DNA of 64,000 nt from Pseudogymnoascus destructans (GCF_001641265.1 NW_020167542.1:248001-312000); one strand, 5' to 3'. Positions 10,400 to 21,480 are shown, counted from the first letter of the stretch. Notes: generated by a model from the sequence alone, not told the origin. Program-made: numbers and translations.

Positions 10400-12228
10400 A
10401 TGATGGCGAGCCCTCTGTGGACGGATTAGTGAATGCGCTCGTGGAGAAAAAGGACTTTCACCATGAGATGACCTCGAAATTCTCGGATGGTGAGATTTAC
10501 CTTAAGATTGTGGAAGCCAAAACCTTTGGGTTGGAAAAGAATATTCAACTTTGGCGAAAATGCCTATCGTCTTGCAAACAAGAAAGCATTGATCAGCTTC
10601 TACGCAATGACGAAATATCAGGCGCCCTTAACGAGCTTCGTGGTTTCCCAGGCTTGTGGAAAGGGCTTGAATTAGGCAATGTTAAGAGGTTATTCGCTCT
10701 TCACTGTAATGAGGCAAGTAGGGCTTATCACTGTTCTGTTGACTCGAAGCTAACTTAAGTGAAGGAAATAATCCACTATCTCTGAAATATTAAGTCTGTA
10801 TGGGATAAAATAACTCTAGGGAAAGATGCCCTCAAAAGAGCTGTATGCCCCGAGACTGTTCAATTTCTCTACCTACGCGCCCCTGCGGCAAGCGCAGCCA
10901 ATCGGACATCTATCATCCAAGCCATGCGACATGGTACGATATTCCTAAACGTGCCGAAAAATAGCAAACGAGCAATTACAAAGGCGTTGCTGAGCCTTAC
11001 TGTTATCATATCAACAATCAACACCCTACACAAGAACTTAAAGCTAGTTGAAATAGGGGTGGAAATCTTGAAACATAATATTTTGGGCGCAAGCATGGAA
11101 ACCACCATTCGCCATGCACTTTGAGAGAGATGGACATCACCTGGAGACATGAGAATAGAGACTAAAGAGGGCCAGTTCCTTTCAATACAGAATCTCACGC
11201 CGTCAGCTCAGTGGGAACTCACTTATCAGCAAATTTGGCTCTTTATTCTACGAAATTTCCCTGGTCTTAGTGGTACTGCTCCACGACTAGACGCAAGAAA
11301 GAACAAATTGGATAGTTGCTGCATTAGAGACTTTGCCACTATGCGGAGGTTTTCTCAGTTTACTGCCCACCTAGGAATTGTCAAATCAAAGATGAACGCC
11401 AAAATTAGTGCAAAATGCATCCATCGTATCAGTGTCCATCGCGCCGCCATATATTCATCAGCCGATGGCGAAATACAGAACCGGCGATGCGGACGACCAT
11501 TCTACAGCTCATACATGCGATACAAGAACAAGCTTTACTTGCCTACGCTAGCTAAGACCTTGACTCGCAGCTATAATGAACTACCAACTTCGACATACGT
11601 GCTTAGAGACTTCATGCTCAGCTTCTTTGGGCCAACTAACATATCAGTCCGCCCCAACGAGCAACCACTAGAGCACTCTATCTCTATAAGTGACGAAGAT
11701 GCTCTAAGTGAATCGATCACCACAAGTTCGAGGGTCTCTAGCGATGACGACAACGTTGAGGAATCGGCTGGCCTTGATACGTCCATCGACGATGACGACT
11801 TATTACCTTACTTCAATAACCAAGAAGGATTAGAAGATGAAGCAACTTCAAATAATGAGATAGAAACTTCCAGACAACGCTCTCCACTGCAGTCAAGTGG
11901 TGAAGTTACCCACAAAAGCTTGCCCGAGGTACATCCGGAGATATTCCAACAAAGGCTAGTATCGCAGCCCGACAACGCTCTTAGTGATGCCCTGAGAAGT
12001 CCGATTCTACTTAACGATAATCAAGGTTTATCGCACCAGCTTCTGAACACTGAATACCAATATCTAGGTATATCTGGAGTAGAGGATGAAGCTGAGGTGC
12101 CAATGATGAGCGGCGCTCTCATAAAAAACTCCCAACCGGCCTATAAAGCGTTCGTGTGCCAGTGCGGGTTTTCAGCTATGGCGAGGCTGAGCAGGGGGAT
12201 CCGTTGGGCGGGGCCAAGGGTCGCATGA
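10400..12228 (+). pseudogene. DUF3723-type protein, 5'-truncated and broken
   Basis: Family signs in order: SKFSDGEIYLKI (about 10470), RGFPGLWKGLELGNVKRLFALHCNE (about 10640-10710), LTVIISTINTLHKNLKLVEIG (about 11000), YQQIWLFILRNFPGLS (about 11226) and RRCGRPFYSSYMRYKNKLYLPTL (about 11490). These blocks and their order match fungal DUF3723 proteins as I know them. Stops fall at about 10756 (TAA), 10780 and 11122, and the usual N-terminal third is missing. The C-terminus is acidic and low-complexity. The family has no firm biochemical function; it recurs as an accessory gene in fungal Starship giant transposons and elsewhere. This copy is dead. Confidence 0.7.
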
Positions 12229-12491
12229 ATGAGCCCAGCAGGTGCGAGAATGTTGGGAGGGAAGGAGTGACGGTGGAGAGGGACAAAGTCGGAGGGAGGG
12301 AGTGGCCTTCTTATAGAAGTTGAAAGCGGCGGCAGGTCCGTGCACGCGCGATACCCAATTAGGGGGGGCGCTAAACCTGAAGCTCGAACACCACAATGTC
12401 TATTATAAAACTAAAAATTATAAATAAGTATAATTAGATAAAATATATATATATAATCGTTGGTTTCAAAACCACTGCCTGGAGGTGGTTG
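12229..12491. other. No gene seen
   Basis: GC-rich purine-rich sequence (12240-12310) passes into an AT-rich stretch with an (AT)n run near 12442-12456, probably the border of the Fot1-like remnant that follows. Confidence 0.4.
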
Positions 12492-12581
12492 GCGAAAGCG
12501 ATCCTTGCTGCGAAAGCGATCCTTGCTGTGAAAGCGATCCTTGCTGCGAAAGCGATCCTTGCTGTGAAAGCGATCCTTGCT
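12492..12581 (+). repeat. Five tandem 18-bp repeats (subterminal array of Fot1-like element 3)
   Basis: Five consecutive units of GYGAAAGCGATCCTTGCT, identical except for a C/T at position 2 (C,C,T,C,T). They lie upstream of a Fot1-like transposase start, where related elements in this window keep 17-bp GCGAAAGCGCCAAACAA repeats, so they are probably transposase-binding subterminal repeats. Confidence 0.8.
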
Positions 12582-12664
12582 CTCTCGGCAAACGCGAGCG
12601 CATCCAATGTGACATCAGGACAACGCGACTATCTGGACAACAATTGGCACGTAAAGTTACAATC

Positions 12665-13199
12665 ATGTCAATTGATATAGCTAGAAATGAAACTATTCAA
12701 AAAGCAATTGATTTCCTAAATCAGAACCCAATGGAGACTATCACTGCAGCAGCTAGAATCTACCATGTACTCCCAACCACACTCCGTATGCGACGCATGG
12801 CGCAACGCCAACCACCAAAGCCTTGCGGAGGTAACAACAGAATACTTTCAGATATACAAGTTATAGCTATACAAAGATACATTCAACGGTCATATGAAAA
12901 TGGGTATGGTGCAATGAAGCCAATGGTGTTTAATGCTATCTAGCAACTACTAGCAGCTGAAATCCTGAAGCATCCACCACCGTCTCAACGGTGGTTCCAG
13001 ACTTGGATTAAGACTCAACATGAGACTTTCCACACCATTAAAACCCGGCCAATTGAAGCAGCACATGTTGCTTCTCATGATGTATCAGCTATCAAAGAAT
13101 GGTTTCATGGATTCAAAGATGTGTGTAATCAATTAGATGTTACTGCAGCTAACATCTACAACTTTGGTGAAGTTGGGTTCCGAGTGGGAATGAGCACCG
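12665..13199 (+). pseudogene. Fot1-like transposase remnant (element 3)
   Basis: It starts MSIDIARNETIQKAIDFLNQ. A helix-turn-helix (AAARIYHVLPTTLRMRRM), the QRWFQTWIKTQHE region typical of the CENP-B-like domain and INIYNF-type core sequence follow. A stop (TAG, 12941) follows FNAI, and the first catalytic motif reads NFGEVGF where NxDETGF is expected, so the first catalytic Asp is lost. The element is cut at 13199 by LTR R2. Not functional. Confidence 0.75.
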
Positions 13200-14035
13200 T
13201 GTAATGGTGGGTGCACCAGATGTGAGAATCTAGCCACCCAAGGAAGGGATGATTTTACTAAGACAACACACTGTCTTAGGAAAAAGAGCCAAAGGGTCGT
13301 AGCTTAGACTATTCCACAATGCAGCAATCAGGTGTATGATGTAGTGGAGTGGTTTAGACAAGTTGTAACAAATGTTGAGTCTGAGAACTCAGGGACAAGT
13401 CAGAGGTTAGCACCTCACTGACTTTTCAGAAACAAGGAGTAACAAGATCAATGCTTGGAAGCTTGGAAAAGACATGGAAGTATGTGATAGTCAATTTACT
13501 GTATTGTCTGCTTGCCCTTTCTTAAGGAAAGGGCAATACTATTTATGCTAAAGGAGTGTAGTTCTCTCATTTTTCAAGACTTTCCATGACTAACCAGGCT
13601 TGGTAACTGTAGTCGACGTAAGAGAATCCCATAGAACCATCTCCTAGGTTCCTAGCTTATAGGAAGTGAAAGGAGGTCCAAGGTCAGAGTACCCCTATAG
13701 ACAGATTATGTCATAACTTAACCAATCTTGTGGGTAACTAAGGAGCGATGACGTGTAATGAATCATAGAGGGTTGTAGAAGCTTTTGGAGCTATTGTTCA
13801 TGTTCCTAGGCCTCTAGTTGATAGAGATATGTCATGTGTAGTATTAGCCCAGTAACTAAGGAGTGATGTCATGTAATGAATCATAGACGGTTGTAGCAAT
13901 CGTTGAGTAGTATTGCTCTTGTTGTTGGTGTGACAAGCCAAAATATGTATAGTGACTTGTAGGTTTGAGGAGGAGATTTCTAAGTTTGCTCTTGAGTTTG
14001 ATAGCAAACTGAGTGCAACGAATGTCAGTATGACA
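13200..14035 (-). repeat. LTR family R, copy R2 (recombinant)
   Basis: It is complete from TGTCATACTGACA (14035) to CACCCACCATTACA (13200) on the minus strand, 836 bp. Its flanks do not match: ...CTACA (element 2) on one side and CGGTG (element 3) on the other. Relative to R3 it lacks one internal unit of about 72 bp. Confidence 0.85.
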
Positions 14036-15099
14036 TGTAGTTATGTGGAATTGGCCCTTTAAAATTGCGCGTTTCCCTTTGCTCTGTGCTCTCTGTGATT
14101 GCATTATGGACCGTAGGTTATCTGCCTCATGTTGGTGTAAGAAGTTGCGTGTGTTCAGTCGCTCAGTCTCATCTGCCAGCTGACAGATATATCGAGTGGT
14201 GGGAGTATTTAGGATTGTACGCATCTCCAAAGCTGCAACCAAGACAGCATTTACTTTGTGCAATGTAGAACAGTCAGGCGGACTACTGTTCTGAAAGACA
14301 GTGTCAAAAATATCGTACCCAGTTCATCTGTCTGTGAAAGCGTCACCATCCGGATCACCCGTTGAGGTTGAAAAGGTCGCAGACCAGCGCCCCTCCACGC
14401 AGACATAGTATTATGAGTAGATAGTGCAATTGCTCTTGCTTTGATGTACGCAGATAACCATTCTGCTTTCTGTATGCATGCAAGTTGCGCTTCATTCAAG
14501 TGTGAGAGCGTAGTTGTGAGGTGTTTTTTCAATGGTCTGAAGACTGTGACATCGAGCGGTTGCAGCACATGCGAAGTGTGTGGTGGGAGGACAAGGATAG
14601 AAATTCGATTTTGTATACAATAGGATATAAAGCCTCCACTTATATGACTGTCGTGGCCATCGCATATGAGTAACCATTGTTGTTGTCCTCCGTTGACTGT
14701 CACTTTTGCACGTATTGCTGGTTCAAACACGCATTTAGCCACTCGATGCCATGTAAGTTGCTTGTCCAACCCTTTGTATTAGTGGAGAAGTGCCATTTAT
14801 CGAAGACTTCTGGAGGGATCCAGCTTTGTAAGACGTTCTGACCCTTGAATATAATAAGAGGGTTGATGGTCGTTCCATCCATGCAGATGCATTCAACAGT
14901 GGACACCCACTCCTGCCAGCCTTGGTGTGCTTGGTGACGCATACAGAGTGTGGAATCAACGATCCGAGTGCACTCCATAGTGCCAATTGAAAATCCAGTC
15001 TCGTCCATGTTATACACGTTGTGTTCTTGTATTTCTAGACGTGCCAGAAGGTCCTTGTATGCATCAAACCACCCTATTAACACATCTTTGGTAACCCAC
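14036..15099 (-). pseudogene. Fot1-like element 2 transposase, catalytic part
   Basis: On the minus strand it continues the copy begun at 2263: WVTKDVLIGWFDAYKDLLARL, NMDETGFSIG (first Asp), LLICDGHDSHISGGFI (second Asp), HTSHVLQPLDVTVF (third Asp), then RYICQLADETERLNTRNFLH. Frame breaks occur near 14730 and 14310, and the sequence stops at HITT where LTR R2 joins. TSD CCCAC at 15095-15099 is the partner of GTGGG at 2738-2742. Confidence 0.85.
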
Positions 15100-15477
15100 T
15101 GTAATGGTGGGTGCACCAGATGTGAGAATCTAGCCACCCAAGGAAGGGATTATTTTACTAAGACAACACACTGTCTTAGGAAACAGAGCCAAAGGGTTGT
15201 AGCTTAGACTATTCCACAATGCAGCAATCAGGTGTATGATGTAGTGAAGTGGTTTAGACAAGTTGTAACAAATGTTGAGTCTGAGAACTCAGGTAAGTCA
15301 GAGGTTAGCACTTCACTGACTTTTCAGAATCAAAGAATAACAAGATCAATGCTTGGAAGCTTGGAAAAGACGTAGAAGTATGTGCTAGTCGATTTACTGT
15401 ATTGTCTGCTTGCCCTTTCTTAAGGAAAGGGCAATCCTATTTATGCTAAAGGAGTGTAGTTCTCTTATTTTCCATGA
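15100..15477 (-). repeat. LTR family R, copy R1, right part
   Basis: It ends TGCACCCACCATTACA at 15100 on the minus strand and begins next to the gypsy 3' LTR at 15477 (TSD CATGA, the reverse complement of TCATG, at 15473-15477). Together with 2743-3305 it makes one complete R LTR. Confidence 0.85.
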
Positions 15478-15834
15478 TGTAATGCTGACTTCTAAATGAT
15501 AGAAGACACAGATGTTTCTTGCGTAAGGTTGACTTGACAGAGGAGGCAGGGGATTAGACACAAAGGCTTTCCAAGTAACACGTTACAGTATTGTAAAGAA
15601 TACTATATTGAGTTGAGCATGAAGCTCCTATCTAAGGAAATACTATCTACTTATATAGTGGCATTGTGCCTCATGGGTAATCTGGATAGTTGGCGGATAG
15701 CTAGATATTCAGGATAGTTCGTGGATAGCTCAACTATCCAATATCCACTAGTTTCTGCAACTATCCATTAGCCCTGTCACATGGCAGCCTACCCCGCTTG
15801 CCCCCTGTGATGTCACATTACCGTAGCCGTAACA
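15478..15834 (-). repeat. 3' LTR of the split gypsy element
   Basis: The 357-bp LTR reads, on the minus strand, TGTTACGGCTACGG to GTCAGCATTACA. It is preceded by a polypurine tract (GGAGGAGGACC, reverse of 15839-15850), as expected at the 3' LTR. It is 40 bp shorter than the 5' LTR. Confidence 0.9.
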
Positions 15835-15943
15835 CTAGGTCCTCCTCCAAAAGGCCTAGTCCCTTAGGTCTTGCTGATTAAGGAATCGCTTACTTAAGTA
15901 GGGTGATGCCCATTTAATTGCCGAGCAGGTTGCGCTGCTTACC

Positions 15944-16519
15944 ATGTCTTCTAGTAGAGACATAAAAATCAAAGAACGTCATCTTCTTGCAGACCGTATT
16001 GAAAAGAATGGCAACCTAATGTCGCCATATTCCAGCTGTCTTCACAACAATCGATTCTGTATCGTTGTTGCTGGTAGTCATCATTGTAGTGAATGTACTC
16101 ATCGCAATTCCAAATGCAACGCTTGCGCCCCTTCTCCAACTGATTGGGAGAGGCTTCGAAAAGAAGAAGAGCGTCTTGAGGTAGAAGAGGAAGCGGCGGC
16201 ATCTCAGGAGCGAGAGGTTCACCTCTGCACTCAAGAAGCATATGCCCGTCGCATGCGTCTTCGCAAACAGCAGAAGGCTCTCAAAACCCGTGGTGTTGAG
16301 ATGCTGCGTCGTGGTCTGAAATCTTTGGACGAATTGGATGAAGTAGAGGAGAAGGAGTGTAGGGAGGTAGAGGTCAAAGGGACTCTCTTGCACAGCCCTT
16401 CTACTGCCATTTCCGAGGGTGCTGCCCCTGACCAGGACCTTTTCGTGGCCCTGTCTCCTGGCTTCTTTGATCGCTTGGGTGTCGACGGCGAAACGCCTCC
16501 AGTAGCTCTGGACAGCTAA
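15944..16519 (+). CDS. Antisense ORF at the 3' end of the gypsy element, unknown
   Basis: An uninterrupted 191-aa frame runs antisense between the 3' LTR and the chromodomain of pol and overlaps the last about 119 bases of pol. It begins MSSSRDIKIKERHLLADRIE and has a cysteine-rich segment (CLHNNRFCIV...HHCSECTHRNSKCNAC, about residues 26-66) followed by a long charged coiled-coil-like segment (EEERLEVEEEAAASQEREVH). The cysteine and histidine spacing suggests a small metal-binding fold. It is the only open frame in an otherwise broken element. I do not recognise the family, and whether it is expressed is unknown. Confidence 0.5.
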   Translation: MSSSRDIKIKERHLLADRIEKNGNLMSPYSSCLHNNRFCIVVAGSHHCSECTHRNSKCNACAPSPTDWERLRKEEERLEVEEEAAASQEREVHLCTQEAYARRMRLRKQQKALKTRGVEMLRRGLKSLDELDEVEEKECREVEVKGTLLHSPSTAISEGAAPDQDLFVALSPGFFDRLGVDGETPPVALDS

Positions 16520-17862
16520 GGTTTCTGACCGTTTCCCATGAATTATCCGTAGGTTCATAACCTTTCCATTTTATCAAAAACTCTTCTTTGCGTCCTACTA
16601 ACCTTCTGTCTAGGATCGCTTCGACTTCGTATTCAACAATCTCATTCTCTGGTTGAAGTTCTGTATCGGTCGCAATTGGGGTGTTTCCTCTTGCTGGTTC
16701 CAGTAGTGAGACATGAAATACCGGGTGTAGTCTAGACTTCTTGGGTAGCTGCAGTCTGTAATTAACTGAGCTGACTTTGTTCAATATTTTGAATGGTCCC
16801 AATTTCTTGAAGTCCAACTTTGTACTTGGTCGTTTCGTTTTGATGTGTTTCCAGAGTAGATATACTTTATCCCCCTCCTTGAAGGCAGGTTCCATACTGC
16901 GCTTCTTGTTTGCATACGCGGCAGATCGTTCATTTAAGAATTGGATGTCTGTTGTGAGTTGTTCATGGAACGATTTGAGTTGTTCCACGGCGATCATAGC
17001 TTGTTATGCTCTTGATTCATCCGGTCGTGGTTGTCTATATGCCTCTGGCTGATAGCCGTAATTGGCAAAGAACGGTGAGACTTTTGTTGCTTCGGTCATC
17101 GTGCTGTTATATGCGAACTGTGCGATGGGTAATATCTGAACCCAATTGTCTTGTTGGTGGTTGACATAACTCCATAGGTATTGTTCAAGGGTTTGATTCA
17201 GTCTTTCTGTTTGACTGTCTGTTTGGGGATGGAAAGCTGTTGATAGCTTATGATTTGTTCCCAAAAGCGCCATTAAAGACTTCCAAAATTTCGAAGTAAA
17301 AAGCTTGTCTCTGTCTGAGATGATTTCTTCCAGTAATCCGTGATCGGCTAATATGACTTGAAGGAAGGTGTATGCGAGTGCTTCAGCATCGCTAGCTTCT
17401 AAATATGGCAGAAATATTCCATATTTCGTGAGTCTTTCTGTAATAACCAGGATAGCATCAAATACTACTCCTGTTAACAGGTCTTGAGAGGGTGGTAGCT
17501 TGACAATGAAGTCCAAAGCTATGGATTTCCATGCTCCTGTTGGTACTGGAGTCGATTTCAGCTGTCCATATGGCAAGTGCCTATTGGATTTTGATTTGCT
17601 GCAAATGTCGCACTCTCTTACTACCGTTTCCACCTGCTTCCTCATACCTGGGAAGTAGTAGTGTCAGGTGATTCGTTCGAAGGTGCATGTTACTCCCTGA
17701 TGGCCATGTGCTGGTACCGAGTGTTGTTCTTGCACTAGCGGGCGTCTCATTTTGTTTGGGACATACACTAATCCTTTGAATCGGATCAATCCTTGTTCAT
17801 CGATGGCGAAGTCGCCTTCAGTTTTTATGAAGACTCGCTTTGCACATTCGTCTGTTGCATAA
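16401..17862 (-). pseudogene. gypsy pol, integrase and chromodomain part
   Basis: Read from 17862: YATDECAKRVFIKTEGDFAI, the integrase zinc-binding region with GHQGV and CDICSKSK, catalytic core residues in ALDFIVKLP, ISDRDKLF and QTERLNQTLE, then a C-terminal chromodomain (EYEVEAILDRRLVGRKEEFL, then WKGYEPTDNSWE). A chromodomain on integrase marks the chromoviruses, which use it to choose chromatin sites. Stops of the C-to-T type lie near 17669 (TGA where Arg is expected) and 17001. This is the inverted 3' half of the element at 3306-7742. Confidence 0.9.
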
Positions 17863-18771
17863 GCAACCTATGCGTTGACCGATACCCACATTAATGCTTT
17901 TTATGGCATGGTAAAGGAAGTTAATGGATCCTTAGTTTTATTAAAGGCTAATCTCAATGACACAAATGCCCAGCATCATTACAAACAATTGAGAAGTCGC
18001 GCCGACCTTTTCGTACAAGAGCACCAGTGGCCAGAAACGTTTCTAGATACCTTCGTTCCAACTGAGGCTGAGATTTCAAAATGGGTAAACGACGAGATTA
18101 AGAGAGACGCAGCTCAGAAAGCTCAACAAGACGCAGCTCAGAAAGCTCAAAGAGAGCAAGAGGCAGCCCAGAAAGCTCAGCGAGAGATAGAAGCAGTGAG
18201 AAATTCCAAGCTCCAGACGCATCTACTTGACACGGGCCAAGAAAACCACCAAGCTCACTCATCTAACATACAGGAACGAGCCGAAAGACTTGCTCTTTCG
18301 GAGAACTACACGACGCAGGACAACTACATAACTGAAGGCAATGCTGAAGAGCCAGAAAGCGACAAGGCTCAGACAGAAGTGGAGGGCCAACCAGCTAGAT
18401 CAACCTTTGAGCCTCAATCTAGGCAATCAGATCCAGTGGCTAAAGATAGAGAAACAGCGCAAACTGTAACAGAATTAGTCGAGCCAGACGTCAGTGATGA
18501 AAAGAGGGCGCTTTTTATAAGCAAGGGGCAGAAAAGATCATTTGGTGAGATGAAGAAGGGCGGTGGTCTAGCGGCTTGGAATTATGGGGGGGTGGGGGAA
18601 GACAAGGAGCAAAGAACGAAGCGATCACTCAAAGAGCTGAAAACGAAGCGAGCACATGTTGAAGATGTAGAGACAATTGGGTTGTCAATGCGGGACCTAA
18701 CAGAAGAGAATTATGACGGGGATGCAGAGGAATTCAGACTTTGGGCAGAACTTGTCTTTTTGCCCATATGA
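17863..18771 (+). pseudogene. Repeat-rich unknown protein, second part (split by inversion)
   Basis: An open frame of about 300 residues without its own start: TDTHINAFYGMVKEVNGSLV, then RDAAQKAQQDAAQKAQREQEAA, which resembles the AAQKAQ helix of the first part at about 8480-8500. The C-terminal part is basic and then acidic (KGQKRSFGEMKKG). It begins exactly at the inversion breakpoint, so it is read as the continuation of the gene ending at 7743; one base of frame difference remains at the join. Function unknown. Confidence 0.5.
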
Positions 18772-18963
18772 TGTTTTGTAGACTGCACCTGCGAGTAGGG
18801 CCCCCCCTAAAGTAGAAGAATTATAGAGAATAGTATACTACGTAGCGAGACGCCATTATGCCAAGAAAAATCATGGGTACTTCGACTTTAATCATCTAAA
18901 ATTCTGTGCATGCATTGATATCTCTTGAATAGGTCATGTTTTATGGTCTAGAGCCCTCCTATT
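18772..18963. other. No gene seen
   Basis: Unremarkable sequence between the split gene and the hAT remnant; nothing recognised. Confidence 0.3.
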
Positions 18964-21236
18964 CAGTGTGCAGCGAATCGTGATTCGGCATGATTCACCC
19001 TGAATCAGATTCGATTCATGATCTGATTCGGGCTATTTCTTGATGATTCGAATCATGATTCGGCAAGTATTTGAATGATCCGAATACTTGCCAAGATGTC
19101 TAAGATGTCCAAGCGTCTAGCGGTGAGGACTTACTGTCATCCTCAATATATAGCTTTTTAGATTGACATTTAATACATTCAGTACCGCAACACTACAGCT
19201 ACCAGTCACTCATTCTGCTCTTTTTACAAAGAATCTATATTCTCGTACTATCTTAAGAGGCTCTCCTAATAAGATGCAATATGCTTGTATGCAAGAAGGC
19301 TGTTCATATATGCCTGAAGCTAAACCGGTATCGCAAAATACAACAAGCAATTTATGGAGACATATTGAACTAAAGCATCCAACTATCTTTGAAGCGTCTT
19401 CAAAATCTACTCGAAAACTTCAGAATAAAGACAATATCCGCCCTCAGAACCGTGCATCTTTGTCTAGATTCTTCAAGCCAAATCCTCATGGTACAACTCC
19501 AGTGTCAGGCACCAAATCCCGAGAATTGTTACTTGCATTCATCATTATGAATAATCTACCAATGAGATTGGTAGATAAATTCTCATTCCGGCAGCTAGTG
19601 CATCACTTCAATCCTTCAGTCTTGGGTATTTCTTCAACGTCTTTGAAAAGGGACCTACACAGGCAATTTTGCTATCATTGAGGGCAGCTGCAACTGGAAC
19701 TGCATAATCATATTAAAGCAGGTGGGTGATTAACACTTACGACTGATGCTTGGACTGCTATAAATGGAACAGATCATGCTGCTGTTACCGTACACTGGAT
19801 ATCAAAAGATTGGGTCCAACATTCAAGAATCCTAGATGTGATAAATCTACTTGAACCTATTCATTCTGGCGAATACCTAGCTCAGCAATTACTCTCAGTT
19901 ACAGATGATTTCAAAATTACACATGGAGTCTTTACTATCACAAGAGACAATGCATCAAATAATACAGCAATGCTCAACCAATACGAATCAAGAGCAGCAG
20001 ATGTTCCAACAACAACAAATCAGCCATGGAGCTTTACTGTTAAAGATGGCGATGTACAATGTATGGCACATATTATAAATCTAGCTGTTCAAGCAGCTCT
20101 TATGACGATGAAAGCTGTACCATCAGAAGAGCTTGAGAGCTATCGAGTTCAAGAGGGTTTAGCTTATACTCGGATTAATGCTATCTATTCTGAAAAAGAA
20201 GAAGTTGTTAACGCTTTAACAAAGCTCCGCAAGCACATCTATGTGTTTAGGAATCGTCGAGGGTGGAAGGATAGTCTTCGTTCTCATGCTATAGCCACTG
20301 GAATCAAGCCTGTTACTCTTACAATTGATATGCCAGTACGATGGAACTCAACATATCATATGCTTCAAAATGCATTGTCAATGGAGGCACCAATCACAGC
20401 CCTTTGTGCATCACAGACTCTTGATATAAGCATGCGTGATATCCAGATTTCTTCGAAAGAATGGGAATTACTTCATGCTCTTGCAGAGTTCTTTGAGATT
20501 TTTAAGCGTATCTCAGAAAAGGTGCAAGCAGATGGGTATCCAACACCTAACTACTGTGTTCCATATTATCTACGACTAATGGATAAAATTAAGAAGATCA
20601 AGAAGACTGTTAAGCATACATGTATCAATGAAGCTTGTACTGCTGCATTCAACAAATTGGATGACTATTTCTCACTTGCAACAAGCCAATGGTCAAGCCA
20701 TTCAACAGTTGCAACAATATGTGATCCTCGGTTTAATTTTAGTATATTGACTTCTATTTGCCTGAAAGGTTTTATAACACAAGCAAAGAACGAGCAAGAG
20801 CACAGTTTGCAGCTTGTTATAACAAGTATAAAACACGGGACAATGATATTCGAGCAGAGGAAATGGATGCTATGCTTGATAATGAGGATGAGGATATACC
20901 TCAAGAAGTGGACTCCGAGGATGAGATGTTTAAGCATCGAAAGCCTATACTTCAAGAGGTTGAATGGAGATGGTGGCTTAATAAGCCAGGAATTGATAAG
21001 CCTGAGACTAATATCCTTAAATATTGGCAAGCAAAGCAGTATCAGTATCCAATAATTGCACAAATAGCTCGAGACTATTTAGCAATTCCAGCAACATCAG
21101 CAGCATCAGAACGGGTCTTTAGCCAAGGAGCTGACATTGTCACAAAGAAAAGGAATAGATATGTCTACGGGATTGGGGGATAATTGTCGACGATGAGGAT
21201 GTCGAAGATGAGGATGTCGAAGACGTTTTTGGAGAT
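18964..21236 (+). mobile_element. hAT-type transposon remnant (hAT-2)
   Basis: A likely left end CAGTGTGCAGCGAATCGTG is followed by dense GATTCG/CGAATC subterminal repeats (18980-19085), then the transposase. No matching right inverted repeat was found before the Fot1-like element at 21537, so the right end is uncertain. Confidence 0.6.
19163..21183 (+). pseudogene. hAT transposase, decayed
   Basis: It has a BED-type zinc finger (CMQEGCSYMPE...LWRHIELKH, about 19280-19380), the hAT core (TTDAWTAINGTDHAAVTVHW, then ITRDNASNN), CMAHIINLAVQAAL, VRWNSTYHML, and a C-terminal dimerisation region (YLAIPATSAASERVFSQGADIV). Two TGA stops (19679 and about 19727) and one frameshift near 20765 break it. 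After RNRYV the usual ending is replaced by a D/E-rich stretch. Not functional. Confidence 0.85.
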
Positions 21237-21239
21237 ATA

Positions 21240-21480
21240 TAGTTGGAAGATGGTTGGAAACCCATGAGCAAGTGATTTGACATGCATGCGTTGGAAGATG
21301 GTTGGAAATCACAGGGGTTTGTGATTGGAGGTGTGTTGGATGGAGCTGTTGGAAAATGGTGTGGAATCTCACGTGCAGTTATTTGGGATGCTGCGGTTGG
21401 AAGATGGTTGGAACTTCACAGGGGTAGTGATTCGAAGTGTGTTGGATGGATGTTGCATGCTGTTGGGAAATGGTTGGTGA
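21240..21480 (+). repeat. Imperfect repeats rich in GTTGGAAGATGGTTGGAA
   Basis: The phrase GTTGGAAGATGGTTGGAA recurs at about 21241, 21291 and 21398. The last two begin units of about 107-110 bp that also share CACAGGGGT and GTGTGTTGGATGGA. Position between the hAT remnant and the next element suggests hAT subterminal repeats. Confidence 0.5.

Noticed and set aside
12485..12664. Frames of repeated SDPCCE/AKAILA upstream of element 3
   Set aside because: They are translations of the 18-bp tandem repeat; the transposase starts at MSIDIARNETIQKA.
7743..18771. Two independent gypsy fragments instead of one inverted element
   Set aside because: The shared TSD TCATG, the shared host LTR with TSD GTGGG, and the continuous pol frame all point to one element.
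21240..21480. A coding gene made of WLEITG-like repeats
   Set aside because: The frame is only the translation of the GTTGGAAGATGGTTGGAA repeats, probably subterminal transposon DNA.
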